From positions 2,468,001 to 2,532,000 of the forward strand of contig NZ_AP019736.1 in NCBI RefSeq assembly GCF_006542685.1: a DNA stretch of 64,000 nucleotides. The letters are read 5' to 3'. A model generated the notes under the pieces. It saw only the letters and a program-made list of their open reading frames with translations. It ran no database searches and had not been told where the DNA came from. Source of the stretch: Alistipes dispar (lineage in GTDB: Bacteria > Bacteroidota > Bacteroidia > Bacteroidales > Rikenellaceae). This document shows positions 8,091 to 17,208 of the stretch, in pieces. Every line of letters begins with the position of its first letter. Position 1 is the first letter of the stretch. A program made the translations under genes and the position numbers.

Positions 8091-11000
8091 TTATACCACC
8101 CGCTCCACCTCGCCCCGCCGGACATACCACAGGTAGCCTTCGACGCGGGCGTAGCCCATTCCGCGCAGCAGGGTGCAGTAGCCGCCGATCTGGCGGCGGT
8201 AGCGTTCGGCGTCGCGGTCGCCGAATTTGTAGTCCACGACCACGGCCCTGTCGCCGGCGATCATCACGCGGTCGGGCCTCCGTGTCGTGCCGTTCGGGGC
8301 GCCGGAGCGGTCGTCGGTGTCGTTCGGGACGCCGGGGAGACAACCGGCGCCGTCCGCCGGGCGGGGAAGGATGATCTCCTGCTCGTTGCGCACCTCCTGC
8401 CATCCGCCGCCGAACCATTCGCGGACCTCGGGCAGCTCCAGCGCCCGGTCGATGGCTTTTCCGAGCCGGGCGGCCTGGTCGTCCGTCAGCGTGCCGTCGG
8501 CACGCATGGCGTCCACGGCCTCGCGGATCTGCCGCTCGTCCTCGGCCTGCTCGAAGGCCCTGTGCATCAGAATTCCGAAGTTGCGGGGCGCCAGCTCGGT
8601 CTCGCCGCCCTCCTCGAAATAGCGCTGCGAGGGGAGCCGCAGCCGGAGTGCGGCCTGTGCCGTGGGGTACTCTTCGAGCAGAACGTGTTCCGCTTCGGCG
8701 TCTTTCGCGCCGCCCGCCACGGGGCCTGCGAACTCCCCGAAGACGTAGTGCTCGCCCCGCTCGTCGGCCGTGTAGCGCCCTTCGAGCGTGCCGACCGTCG
8801 CCCGGTCGCCCTCGACGCGGATGCTTTGCAGCAGCAGCCCGCCGACGTTCGGTGCGCCGCCCTTCTGCGGCACGAAGACGTGCAGCGATTCGGCCGCGCG
8901 CGTCAGGGCCACGTACAGCAGGTTCACGTTGTCGACGTGGGCGTATACCAGTTCGCGGTAGTATTCGGCCGAGAAACCCGATTCGGCCATCGCCCGTTTG
9001 TAACGCACCGGGAAGCGGCCTATCGCAGCCGCTTCGCCGTCGCGGGCCTCCGCCCAGACGATGTTCTGCACGTTGCCGCCCGACTTGGGGTCGAGCTGCC
9101 AGGAGCAGTAGGGGATGATGACGGCCCGTTTTTCGAGCCCTTTGGCCTTGTGGACGGTGGTTATTTCGACGGTCGTGGCGCTCTGTTCGACGCTCAGCGA
9201 GCGGTTCCGTCCCTGCTCGTCCCACCAGCGGAGGAACAGTGCGATGTCGGCGATCTTCGCCGCCGAGAAGGCGATGATCTGCTCGTGGATGGCTTGTAAG
9301 TAGGCGATCTGCCGCCGGTCGCCCTGCAGGTCGTGGCGCATGACGATCCGTTCGAACGCCTCTTCGGGCGACAGCAGGCGGATCGAGCGGAAGAAGCTCC
9401 GCTCCCCGTCCGGGAGCTCCCGGTCGAAATCGCGGCCGAGGTAGTGGTTGTAGACGGCGCGGTTGAGCGTGTCGTCGGGGTCGAGCGCCAGCCGCAACGC
9501 GGCGGCGATGAACGAGCTCACGGGGGCGTTGCCCACGATGAGCGCCTCCTGCGTCATCACGTCGAACCGGTAACGCGGCTCCTCGTTGCGGCGCTTGAAC
9601 TCCAGCAGCTCGGCGGCGACCTTCGCGCCGTCCGTGGCACTGCGCACCAGCACCATGATGTCCGCCGGGCGGAATCCCCGGTCGATCAGCTCGCAGATGC
9701 GCTCCACCACGGGCGGCCGCTCGGCGAAGGTCTCGATCGAGACATACCCCGGGTGCTCGCCCCGGCGCCGGGGCGTCTGCGCCTGTTCGCGGTAGGCGTC
9801 GGCGAGCGTGTCTCGCAGTGCGGCGGCCTCCTCCGCGCCGATGTCGCCGCGTCCGGCGGCTTCGTCGAGCCGGGTGTTGAGCGCGAGGTTGTCCGCCGAG
9901 ACGATGCGGTCGATCGCCGCGTTGTTGAATTCCACGACGCACGGCAGGCTGCGCCAGTTCTCCCGGAGCACCTCGACCCGTGTGTTCTCCGTGCCGAGCG
10001 CCCGCTGCGCCTCGTCGTGCAGCAGCCGCCAGTCGCCGCCCCGCCAGCGGTAGATCGACTGTTTGATGTCGCCCACGATGAACACCGAGGTCTCCTCCGA
10101 CTGCGCCATGGCGTTCTGCAACAGCGGCAGGAAGTTCTCCCATTCGCGCGAGGAGGTGTCCTGGAACTCGTCGATCATGAAGCGTTCGTAGCGGTTGCCC
10201 ACCTTTTCGTAGATGAACGGAGCGTCGTTGCGGCCGATGAACTCCGAGAGGAGGTATTTGGTTTCGGAGAGCAGCATCGTGCTCTGCTCGGCGCAGAGCT
10301 GCTGCACGCGGGCGTAGAGGTCCGACAGCAGCGCGAAGCTGCGGTAATTCTCGCGCAGCAGGTCGCAGGTGTTCCACAGCCGGATATTCTCGTCGTAGAG
10401 CGTGCAGAGCTTTTGCAGCAGGGGTCGCAACTGCGGTACGAGGCGCTCTGCGGGCGAGCCCTTCGCCGCCCATCCCTCCGGTGCCGCCGCCCGCTTGCGG
10501 ACGGTTTCCGTGGGGGCTTTGAGCTCGCCTCCGGCCACGGCGTAGAAATAGCCTGCGAAGCTGCGGCTCTTGCCCGCGAAGTCGGCCGCCGCGAGCCCTG
10601 CGGCCGCGATCGCCTGGACGGCTTCGGAAGCCGTCCGGCGCATCTCCTCGCGCGAGGCCGCCGCCTGCGCCGTGGCGCGTGCCACGATTTCGCCCAGCTC
10701 CTCCTTCGGACGCGCCTGGGCGAGCGTCGCCTTGTTCCTTTCCTTGAAAAGCTCCCCGGCCAGCAAAAGGATGCCGTCGCGGACGTCCCATTTGCGTCCC
10801 TCGTCGATGCGCTCCTGCACGAATGCCGTGAGCCACCGTCCGAGGGCGGGGTCGTCGGTGATCCGGTCGATGAGCGAGTCGGCGCTCTTCGAGAGCACCG
10901 AGGCCGTCTCGATCTCGACGTTGTAGTTGAGGTCCAGTCCCAGCTCCTTGATGAAGGCTCTGAGGATGCGCTGGAAGAAGGTGTCGATGGTCAGCACCGT

Positions 11001-11303
11001 GAAGCGCGAGTAGTCGTGCAGGATTCTCGAACGCGCCTCGGCGGCCCGTTTGCGGACGGTCTGCTCGTCGAGCCGCAACTCGCGGCAGAGGCTGTCGAGG
11101 TAGGCGCTTCCGGCTCCCGAGGCCAGTGCATGAATCTCCTTGAGGATGCGCGACTTCATCTCTTCGGTGGCCTTGTTCGTAAAGGTCACGGCGAGGATAT
11201 GGCGGTAGAGGTCGGGCCGTCCGACGACGTCGCGGACGAATTTGTAGGCCAGTTGGTAGGTCTTTCCCGATCCGGCGCTCGCATTCAGAATCTTCGCTCT
11301 CAC
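8091..11303 (-). CDS. UvrD/Rep-type helicase with C-terminal nuclease domain (AddA-like)
   Basis: A 1070-residue protein starting at a GTG at 11303; this is the only sensible start just before the Walker A motif ASAGSGKT (residues 8-15). Superfamily 1 helicase motifs follow: FTNKATEEM, MIDEFQDTSSREW, GDIKQSIYRWRGGDW and TTVHKAKGLEKRAV. The C-terminus has a PD-(D/E)XK-type nuclease site (RPDRVMIAGD then VVVDYKFG). This matches AddA/RecB-type double-strand break processing enzymes. An AddB-like partner lies at 12220 on the other strand. A weak promoter (TTG complement at 11358-11360, TACTTTTA complement at 11329-11336, 21-bp gap) precedes it. Confidence 0.88.
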   Translation of the reverse strand: MRAKILNASAGSGKTYQLAYKFVRDVVGRPDLYRHILAVTFTNKATEEMKSRILKEIHALASGAGSAYLDSLCRELRLDEQTVRKRAAEARSRILHDYSRFTVLTIDTFFQRILRAFIKELGLDLNYNVEIETASVLSKSADSLIDRITDDPALGRWLTAFVQERIDEGRKWDVRDGILLLAGELFKERNKATLAQARPKEELGEIVARATAQAAASREEMRRTASEAVQAIAAAGLAAADFAGKSRSFAGYFYAVAGGELKAPTETVRKRAAAPEGWAAKGSPAERLVPQLRPLLQKLCTLYDENIRLWNTCDLLRENYRSFALLSDLYARVQQLCAEQSTMLLSETKYLLSEFIGRNDAPFIYEKVGNRYERFMIDEFQDTSSREWENFLPLLQNAMAQSEETSVFIVGDIKQSIYRWRGGDWRLLHDEAQRALGTENTRVEVLRENWRSLPCVVEFNNAAIDRIVSADNLALNTRLDEAAGRGDIGAEEAAALRDTLADAYREQAQTPRRRGEHPGYVSIETFAERPPVVERICELIDRGFRPADIMVLVRSATDGAKVAAELLEFKRRNEEPRYRFDVMTQEALIVGNAPVSSFIAAALRLALDPDDTLNRAVYNHYLGRDFDRELPDGERSFFRSIRLLSPEEAFERIVMRHDLQGDRRQIAYLQAIHEQIIAFSAAKIADIALFLRWWDEQGRNRSLSVEQSATTVEITTVHKAKGLEKRAVIIPYCSWQLDPKSGGNVQNIVWAEARDGEAAAIGRFPVRYKRAMAESGFSAEYYRELVYAHVDNVNLLYVALTRAAESLHVFVPQKGGAPNVGGLLLQSIRVEGDRATVGTLEGRYTADERGEHYVFGEFAGPVAGGAKDAEAEHVLLEEYPTAQAALRLRLPSQRYFEEGGETELAPRNFGILMHRAFEQAEDERQIREAVDAMRADGTLTDDQAARLGKAIDRALELPEVREWFGGGWQEVRNEQEIILPRPADGAGCLPGVPNDTDDRSGAPNGTTRRPDRVMIAGDRAVVVDYKFGDRDAERYRRQIGGYCTLLRGMGYARVEGYLWYVRRGEVERVV

Positions 11304-11401
11304 TCTTCGAAAAGTCGGTTTTCGAAAGTAAAAGTACGGAATAAATCCCGGATTTCGCAATATTTTTAGTACTTTAGCGGGAACAATTACGACTTCGGAC
11401 C

Positions 11402-12202
11402 ATGAAAAAACAGATGAAGCGACTGATTCTGACGGCCCTTCTGGCAGGGGTTTCCGTCGGTGTCCCGGCCCGCACACCGGGGCTTCCCGCCGCCGATACG
11501 GTGAGCGGGGCGATGCCTGCTGCTCCCGTTTCCGCGCCGGTCGCGGCGGCTTCCGACACGTCCGGAGGGGAGCGCAGCGAGTGGCTGCCGTCGTTCACGG
11601 CCGTCGAGGTCGCCGCGCCGGTCGATATCCGCTTCGTGCAGGTTCCCGATACGGAGGCTCCGCGGATCATCTACGATACGAAGGGCTCCTATACGACCCG
11701 GTTCCGCGCCGAGGTGCGCGACCGCGTGTTGCGGATCACCGAGCGGCGCGACGCCCGCCGGCCCGAGCGCACGACCGTCACGGTGTGCTACAATACGCTG
11801 GAGCGGATTTCGGTCTCGGATGCCGCAGCGACGTTCGAAGGCCGCTTTTCGGCCACGCTGCTCGATCTCACGGTGGGCGGTGCGGCGAAGCTGACGGCCG
11901 ATCTGGACGTGAAGGACCTCCGCATGGAGCTCTCGGGCCATAGCTCGGCCGCGCTTTCGGGGGCGGTGCGCTACCTGACGCTCTTCGTCTCCACGGGTGC
12001 TGTCGAGGCTGCGGAACTGGAGACGATGTCGGCGCAGGTGAACGTCACCTCTTCGGGCAGCGCGACGCTGTGGGTCACCGACCGTTTCGAGGCCAAGACC
12101 TCCACGGGCGGCAGGATCGCCTACAAGGGCGAGCCTTCGGTGCTGCGTGTCAGCGAGAAGTTCATGGGCGGCAGCATCGCCCGCATCGGGGCGGCGGAGT
12201 AA
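11402..12202 (+). CDS. Secreted DUF2807 (head GIN domain) protein
   Basis: A 266-residue protein with a basic, hydrophobic signal sequence (about residues 1-25). A region rich in Ala, Pro and Ser follows, then a repetitive beta-rich body. FTAVEVAAPVDIRF and the repeating VSDAAATFEG / VGGAAKLTADL / LSGHSSAALSG units are typical of DUF2807, which forms a beta-helix-like fold in Bacteroidota surface or periplasmic proteins. The molecular function is unknown. It sits between the divergent AddA-like gene and the AddB-like gene, and ends 17 bp before the latter. Confidence 0.82.
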   Translation: MKKQMKRLILTALLAGVSVGVPARTPGLPAADTVSGAMPAAPVSAPVAAASDTSGGERSEWLPSFTAVEVAAPVDIRFVQVPDTEAPRIIYDTKGSYTTRFRAEVRDRVLRITERRDARRPERTTVTVCYNTLERISVSDAAATFEGRFSATLLDLTVGGAAKLTADLDVKDLRMELSGHSSAALSGAVRYLTLFVSTGAVEAAELETMSAQVNVTSSGSATLWVTDRFEAKTSTGGRIAYKGEPSVLRVSEKFMGGSIARIGAAE

Positions 12203-12219
12203 ACGGCCGCCGAGAGACG

Positions 12220-15063
12220 ATGGAGAGTTTCCTGGGCGAGGTCGCGGCGGATCTTTATGCGCGTTACGGCGAGGAGTTGTCGCGGCGCGCCGTGCTCTTT
12301 CCGTCGCGCCGCGCACGGCTGTTCTTCACCGACGCCCTCGCACGGATCGCCCGGCGGCCGATGTGGCAGCCGTCGTGGACCACGATCGACGAGCTGATGT
12401 CCGAAATATCGGGCCTCCGGACGGGCGACCGCCTGCGGCTCATCACGGAGCTGTACGGAATCTATTCGGAGTACCACGCCGAACCGTTCGACAAATTCTA
12501 TTTCTGGGGCGACATGCTCCTCTCCGACTTCGACACGATCGACAAATACCGGATCGACGCCGCGATGCTTTTCCGCAATATCGAGGAGATCCGGGAGATC
12601 GAGGCCGACATTTCCTACCTCACCCCCGCGCAGCTGCGGATCGTCGCCTTCTGGTCGTCGCTCGGCGCCGAGGCCGACCTTTCGGAGGAGAAACGGCGCT
12701 TTCTGGCGATCTGGCGGACGCTGGGACCGGTTTACCGCCGCTTCCGCGAGCGGCTTTCGGAGTTGGGTATCGCTTACGGCGGCATGGTGCAGCGCGCCGC
12801 CGCCGACCGCCTGCGCAGCGGCGAGTTCGCCTTCGCGACGCCCCGGCGCTTCGTCGTGGCGGGATTCAACGCCCTCTCCGAATGCGAGAAGGAGTTGTTC
12901 CGCTTTCTCTCCTCCGCCGCGGAGACCGATTTCTACTGGGATTACGACTCCTATTATAAGGACGATCCGGAGCAGGAGGCCGGGATGTTCGTGCGCGAAA
13001 ACGTCGTGCGCTTCCCGCCCCGTGCCGAACTCTCGCACGACGGCATGTCGCGGCCCAAGGAGCTGACCTCGGTGGCCGCCGTGTCGAACGCCGTGCAGTG
13101 CAAGTACGTGGCGACGATCCTCCGCGGGCTGGCGGCCGGCGGCCGGCTGGGCAAGGAGACCGCCGTGGTGCTGACGGACGAGAACCTGCTGCTGCCGTTG
13201 CTCTGCGCCATGCCGCCCGAGGTCGGGCCGGTCAACGTCACGATGGGCTATCCGCTGCGTGCCAGTCTGGCCTACACCTTCGTCGAGCGCCTCGTGGAGT
13301 TGCAGGCCCGCCGCCGGACGAAGGGCGCGGATTGCACTTTCTACCACGCCGACGTCACGGGGCTGCTCGCGCACCCCTATGTCGCCGGGTGCGACGCGGA
13401 GCTGACGCGCCGCCTGCAGGAGGAGATCATGCGCGAGCGGCGCATTTCGGTCGAAGCCTCGTGGCTGGGGCGTAACGACCTGCTGCGGCTCGTCTTCTCC
13501 CCGGCCGCCGGCTGGCGGGCGCTCTCGGCCTGGCTGTCGGAGGTCGTGGCGGCGGTCGTGCGGATACCCTGCCCGGACGACGACGCCCGCCGGCGGACGG
13601 AATTCTTGGCCGTCATCGCCGGGGAGATCGCCCGGCTCGGCAACTCGCTGGACGAATGCGGTATAGAGCCTGCGCCGGAGGTCTATGCCTCGCTGTTGCG
13701 CCGTCACTTGCAGACGTTGCGCATCCCCTACGAGGGCGAGCCGCTCGAAGGGGTGCAGGTCATGGGCATCCTCGAAACGCGCAATCTCGACTTCGAGAAC
13801 GTCGTGATCCTCTCGATGAACGACGACAACTTCCCGGGCAACCGCATGGCGCAGGCGTCGTTCATCCCCTACAACCTCCGCGCGGCCTATTCGCTGCCCA
13901 CGCCCGAGCACCACGAGGGCGTCTATGCTTACTATTTCTACCGCCTCGTGCAGCGCGCCCGCCGCGTGTGGATGCTCTACTGCGCCCATGCCGACGACAA
14001 GTCCACGGGCGAGCCGAGCCGCTATATCTACCAGTTGGGTTACGAGAGCGGCTTCCCGCTGCGGCGGATCGAGGTGGGCGTGGACGTCAATCTGGCGGAG
14101 ACCGCGCCGATCGAGGTCCGGAAGGACGACGGCGTGATGCGGCGGCTGGAGCGCTTCACCGATCCCGGATCGAAGGCCACGCTTTCGCCCACGGCCTTCT
14201 TCCGCTACGTGGCCTGCCCCCTGCGGTTCTACTTTCACTCCGTGGCGCGGCTCGACGCCGGCGACGAGATTTCCGAGGAGGTGGACGCCCCGATGTTCGG
14301 CACGATCCTCCACGCCGCCGTACAGCGGCTCTATGCCCCGATCGAAGGCGAGGCGCACCCCGGCGGAACGCTGCGGGCGCTGATCCGCACGGGCGAGGTC
14401 GCCGCGGCGGTCGAGGCGGCGATCGGCGAACACTACCTGAAGGACCCGAAGGCCACGGCGGCCGACTATACGGGCAATCTGGTGCTGGTGAAGGATATCG
14501 TGGTGCGTTACCTGCGCGGCGGAGTGATGCCCTACGATGCGGCGCACGACGGCTTCCGGGTCGAAGGGCTCGAGCGGAGGGTGGACTACGGCTTCGACTT
14601 CGCGACGGCCGGGGGGCCGCGGCGGATGAAGTTCTCGGGAATCGCCGACCGCATCGACCGCCTGGACGACGGGTCGCTGCGCGTGGTGGACTACAAGACC
14701 GGTTCGCCGCATCTGGAGTTCGCCGGTATCGGAAGCCTTTTCCGCGGCGAGGGCAGACAGCGCCTGTCGAATATCGTCCAGACGCTGCTCTACGCCATGA
14801 TGCTCTACCGTTCGGAGGGGAGCGACGCCACGCCGGCGCTCTACTACGTGCGGGCGATGAACCGCCCGGACTATTCGCCGCTGCTCGACGACAGGGAGCT
14901 GTCGCTGCGCGGGGCGCGCTATTCGCTCTACGCCGAACGCTTCGAGGAGCTGGTGCGCGAGACCCTCGCCGAAATGTACGATCCCGCCGTGCCGTTCCGT
15001 CAGTGCGTGGATGCGGACACCTGCCGCTACTGCGATTTCAACGTGATTTGCAAACGAGGATAA
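12220..15063 (+). CDS. PD-(D/E)XK nuclease with 4-Cys iron-sulfur motif (AddB-like)
   Basis: A 947-residue protein. The N-terminal half resembles an inactive UvrD-like helicase (VLFPSRRARLFFTDALA, no true Walker A). The C-terminal half is a RecB-family nuclease (GIADRIDRLDDGSLRVVDYKTG). Four cysteines fit the AddB/Cas4 iron-sulfur staple: Cys666 before the nuclease core and Cys935-x2-Cys938-x5-Cys944 at the end. With the AddA-like protein it probably forms the end-resection complex for homologous recombination. The ATG at 12220 is chosen because it follows the DUF2807 stop and begins the conserved part. Confidence 0.88.
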   Translation: MESFLGEVAADLYARYGEELSRRAVLFPSRRARLFFTDALARIARRPMWQPSWTTIDELMSEISGLRTGDRLRLITELYGIYSEYHAEPFDKFYFWGDMLLSDFDTIDKYRIDAAMLFRNIEEIREIEADISYLTPAQLRIVAFWSSLGAEADLSEEKRRFLAIWRTLGPVYRRFRERLSELGIAYGGMVQRAAADRLRSGEFAFATPRRFVVAGFNALSECEKELFRFLSSAAETDFYWDYDSYYKDDPEQEAGMFVRENVVRFPPRAELSHDGMSRPKELTSVAAVSNAVQCKYVATILRGLAAGGRLGKETAVVLTDENLLLPLLCAMPPEVGPVNVTMGYPLRASLAYTFVERLVELQARRRTKGADCTFYHADVTGLLAHPYVAGCDAELTRRLQEEIMRERRISVEASWLGRNDLLRLVFSPAAGWRALSAWLSEVVAAVVRIPCPDDDARRRTEFLAVIAGEIARLGNSLDECGIEPAPEVYASLLRRHLQTLRIPYEGEPLEGVQVMGILETRNLDFENVVILSMNDDNFPGNRMAQASFIPYNLRAAYSLPTPEHHEGVYAYYFYRLVQRARRVWMLYCAHADDKSTGEPSRYIYQLGYESGFPLRRIEVGVDVNLAETAPIEVRKDDGVMRRLERFTDPGSKATLSPTAFFRYVACPLRFYFHSVARLDAGDEISEEVDAPMFGTILHAAVQRLYAPIEGEAHPGGTLRALIRTGEVAAAVEAAIGEHYLKDPKATAADYTGNLVLVKDIVVRYLRGGVMPYDAAHDGFRVEGLERRVDYGFDFATAGGPRRMKFSGIADRIDRLDDGSLRVVDYKTGSPHLEFAGIGSLFRGEGRQRLSNIVQTLLYAMMLYRSEGSDATPALYYVRAMNRPDYSPLLDDRELSLRGARYSLYAERFEELVRETLAEMYDPAVPFRQCVDADTCRYCDFNVICKRG

Positions 15064-15071
15064 GAGCCCGT

Positions 15072-15641
15072 ATGAGAACCGAAAAGGAGAAAATGCTGGC
15101 CGGAGAGAACTACGATGCCACCTCTCCGGAATTGTGGGAACGCTGGCAACTGGCGAAGCGGTTGCAGTCCGAGTACAATAACACGCCGATGACCGATACC
15201 GGGCGTTTGTCGGCCTTGCTGGATCTTCTTCTGGGTTCATACGGAGAGCATGTCTGGATCTCGGCTCCGTTCTTTGTGGATTACGGGGAAAATATCCATA
15301 TCGGTCATCACGTGGAGATCAATATGAATTGTGTCTTCCTCGACTGCAATCGGATAACGATCGGGAACTATTCGGGCATCGGTCCCGGCGTGCATATTTA
15401 CACGGTTTTCCATCCGACGAATCCGGCGGAGCGGCGGAACGAAAACGCCGCTTTCTGGAATTCATCCACGGCTCCCGTAGTCATCGGCGACGACGTGTGG
15501 ATCGGCGGACGGAGTGTGATCCTTCCGGGCGTGACCGTCGGGAATGGCACGACGATCGGTGCAGGCAGCGTCGTTACGCATTCGATTCCTTCCGGTGTCG
15601 TGGCTGTCGGCAATCCCTGCCGGGTCATCCGGCATTTGTGA
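15072..15641 (+). CDS. Maltose/galactoside O-acetyltransferase family (hexapeptide repeat)
   Basis: A 189-residue protein of the LacA/Maa family. The N-terminal Mac domain is EKEKMLAGENYDATSPEL, and left-handed beta-helix hexapeptide repeats follow (IHIGHHVEINMNC, ITIGNYSGIGPGV, VVIGDDVWIGGRSVILPG, TTIGAGSVVTHSIP). It would transfer acetyl from acetyl-CoA to a sugar hydroxyl. It starts 8 bp after the AddB-like gene, so may be co-transcribed, and converges with the HAD gene, with 5 bp between stops. The acceptor sugar is unknown. Confidence 0.9.
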   Translation: MRTEKEKMLAGENYDATSPELWERWQLAKRLQSEYNNTPMTDTGRLSALLDLLLGSYGEHVWISAPFFVDYGENIHIGHHVEINMNCVFLDCNRITIGNYSGIGPGVHIYTVFHPTNPAERRNENAAFWNSSTAPVVIGDDVWIGGRSVILPGVTVGNGTTIGAGSVVTHSIPSGVVAVGNPCRVIRHL

Positions 15642-15646
15642 AGAGT

Positions 15647-16246
15647 TCAGAGTCTGACGACGACATAGCCCGCTCCGCTGCGGCGGGCGGCCTCGATGCC
15701 GATGGCCGAATCCTCGAAGATAAGCGTTTCGCGCGGCGAGCATCCTTCGCGGCGCATGGCCTCCAGGAAACAGTCGGGGTGGGGCTTGCTGCGTGCGACG
15801 TCCGCGCCGGAAAGCACTCCGTCCACCCGGCCCAGGGGCGCTTCGTCCGGTCCTGCGGCGGGACCTCCGATACCCAGATGACGCATGACGTTCCCGATGT
15901 TGGCGCGGCTGCCCGTCGAGACGATCCACACGCGGCCCCCTTGCGCGCGGAACTGCCGGCAGAATTCCCATAGCGGCCGGTTGAGCCGCACGGTGTCGAA
16001 ATAGCGGGGATAGAGCGCGATCTTGCGCAGCCGCAGCCGCTCGCGTTCCGCGGGATCGGCGACGCCGATCCGCGTGAGGAACTCCTCACAGCGCATCCCG
16101 AAATAGCGGGCCGCATACTCCTCCTCGGTCAGGGCGTAGCCCGCTTCGCGCAGCGTTTCGACATAGGCGAGCGTGTTGGCGCGCCGCGTGTCTGCCAGCG
16201 TGCCGTCGAAGTCGAGCAGCAGAAGTCTGATCCGGGAATCGGTCAT
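15647..16246 (-). CDS. HAD-family phosphatase (phosphoglycolate phosphatase-like)
   Basis: A 199-residue HAD superfamily protein. The nucleophile motif is LLDFDGTLADT near residues 10-20, the second motif is VWIVSTGSR, the Lys is in ARSKPHPDCF, and the acidic motif is LIFEDSAIGIEAA. The helical cap between motifs I and II places it in subgroup IA. The substrate is not predictable. It is the last gene of a minus-strand run after two M23 peptidases, 10 bp after the second one. Confidence 0.88.
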   Translation of the reverse strand: MTDSRIRLLLLDFDGTLADTRRANTLAYVETLREAGYALTEEEYAARYFGMRCEEFLTRIGVADPAERERLRLRKIALYPRYFDTVRLNRPLWEFCRQFRAQGGRVWIVSTGSRANIGNVMRHLGIGGPAAGPDEAPLGRVDGVLSGADVARSKPHPDCFLEAMRREGCSPRETLIFEDSAIGIEAARRSGAGYVVVRL

Positions 16247-16256
16247 GGCGCGGAGG

Positions 16257-17207
16257 TCAGTCGAAAGCCTGCATCCCCGACTGGGCGATGCGGATGAGCC
16301 GTTGGTATTCCGAGGGGGACAGCTCCATGAAGAAGTAATGGACCGGGTCCACGCGCATGCCGTTGTAGCGCACTTCGTAGTGGAGGTGCGGCGAGAGCGA
16401 GAGGCCCGTGTCGCCCGAAAGGGCGATGATGTCGCCGCGGCGGACCTGCTGCCCGCGGCGGACGTTGATGCGCGAAAGGTGGCTGTACGAGGTTTCGTAG
16501 CCGTTGCCGTGGTCGATCACTACGGTCCGCCCCTGTGTCGAGTTGCGCGTGGCCACGTCGCGCACCACGCCGTCGGCCGTGGCGAAGACGCGGGACCCTT
16601 CGGGAATGGTGTAATCGACGCCCTGATGCGATTGCAGCGTCTTGTAGAAGGGGTGGATGCGCATTCCGTAGGAGGCCGTGAGCAGCGTGAGCTGCTTGTT
16701 GATGACGGGCTGTATCGAGGGAATCCGGTCGCAGTCGCGTCCGGCCGAGTCGATGCGCTCCTGCAGGGCGAGATAGGTGTCGTTGAGCTGTCCGAGCCGT
16801 CGCTCCATGTCGGCCACGCGGTCGCGCAGTTCGCGTTTGAGGCGGCGTGTCGAGCGGTCCACGATCTTCTCGTAGGTCAGGCTCTGCTGCCGTTCGTACT
16901 CCGAGTCGAAGTCGTAGGGGTCCGACTCGAAAAGAATGCGGAACACGCTGCGGTCGCGCGCCGCGAGGTTCTCCATGACCGTTTGCAGCGAGTCGTAACG
17001 CTGCGTGAGCGCCGCGTATTCGCTGCGCAGTCGGTCCGTCGAGTGCTTCATCTCGTATTCGAGCGGCGTGTCGAAGAAGAGCGAGAAGCCGATGTAGTAG
17101 AGTACGGCGGCTCCCAGCCACACGAACAGGTGGACCGTCGTGCGGATGATGCGCTGTTTGCGGCGGCGGCGCTTGCGCAGGCGTGCCAGATCCTTCTTCC
17201 CGGTCAT
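16257..17207 (-). CDS. M23 (LytM-like) peptidase, membrane anchored
   Basis: A 316-residue protein with a basic N-terminus (KKDLARLRKRRRRKQR), one membrane helix (about residues 27-48), a helical/coiled-coil region, and a C-terminal LytM domain. Zinc-binding motifs are visible (SHQGVDYTIPEG and SPHLHYEVRYNG). It probably cuts peptidoglycan cross-links or acts as an elongation/division factor. It begins 1 bp after the stop of a similar upstream M23 gene, so the two look like a tandem duplication that has diverged. Confidence 0.9.
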   Translation of the reverse strand: MTGKKDLARLRKRRRRKQRIIRTTVHLFVWLGAAVLYYIGFSLFFDTPLEYEMKHSTDRLRSEYAALTQRYDSLQTVMENLAARDRSVFRILFESDPYDFDSEYERQQSLTYEKIVDRSTRRLKRELRDRVADMERRLGQLNDTYLALQERIDSAGRDCDRIPSIQPVINKQLTLLTASYGMRIHPFYKTLQSHQGVDYTIPEGSRVFATADGVVRDVATRNSTQGRTVVIDHGNGYETSYSHLSRINVRRGQQVRRGDIIALSGDTGLSLSPHLHYEVRYNGMRVDPVHYFFMELSPSEYQRLIRIAQSGMQAFD

Positions 17208-17208
17208 C

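Noticed and set aside
11304..11477. A longer N-terminus for the AddA-like protein
   Set aside because: The extra residues run through the intergenic promoter region and have no similarity to helicases, while the GTG at 11303 sits just before Walker A.
12121..15240. A 1039-codon minus-strand reading frame opposite the AddB-like gene
   Set aside because: Rich in His, Arg and Asp with no motif. The opposite strand carries a clear nuclease with a 4-Cys motif.
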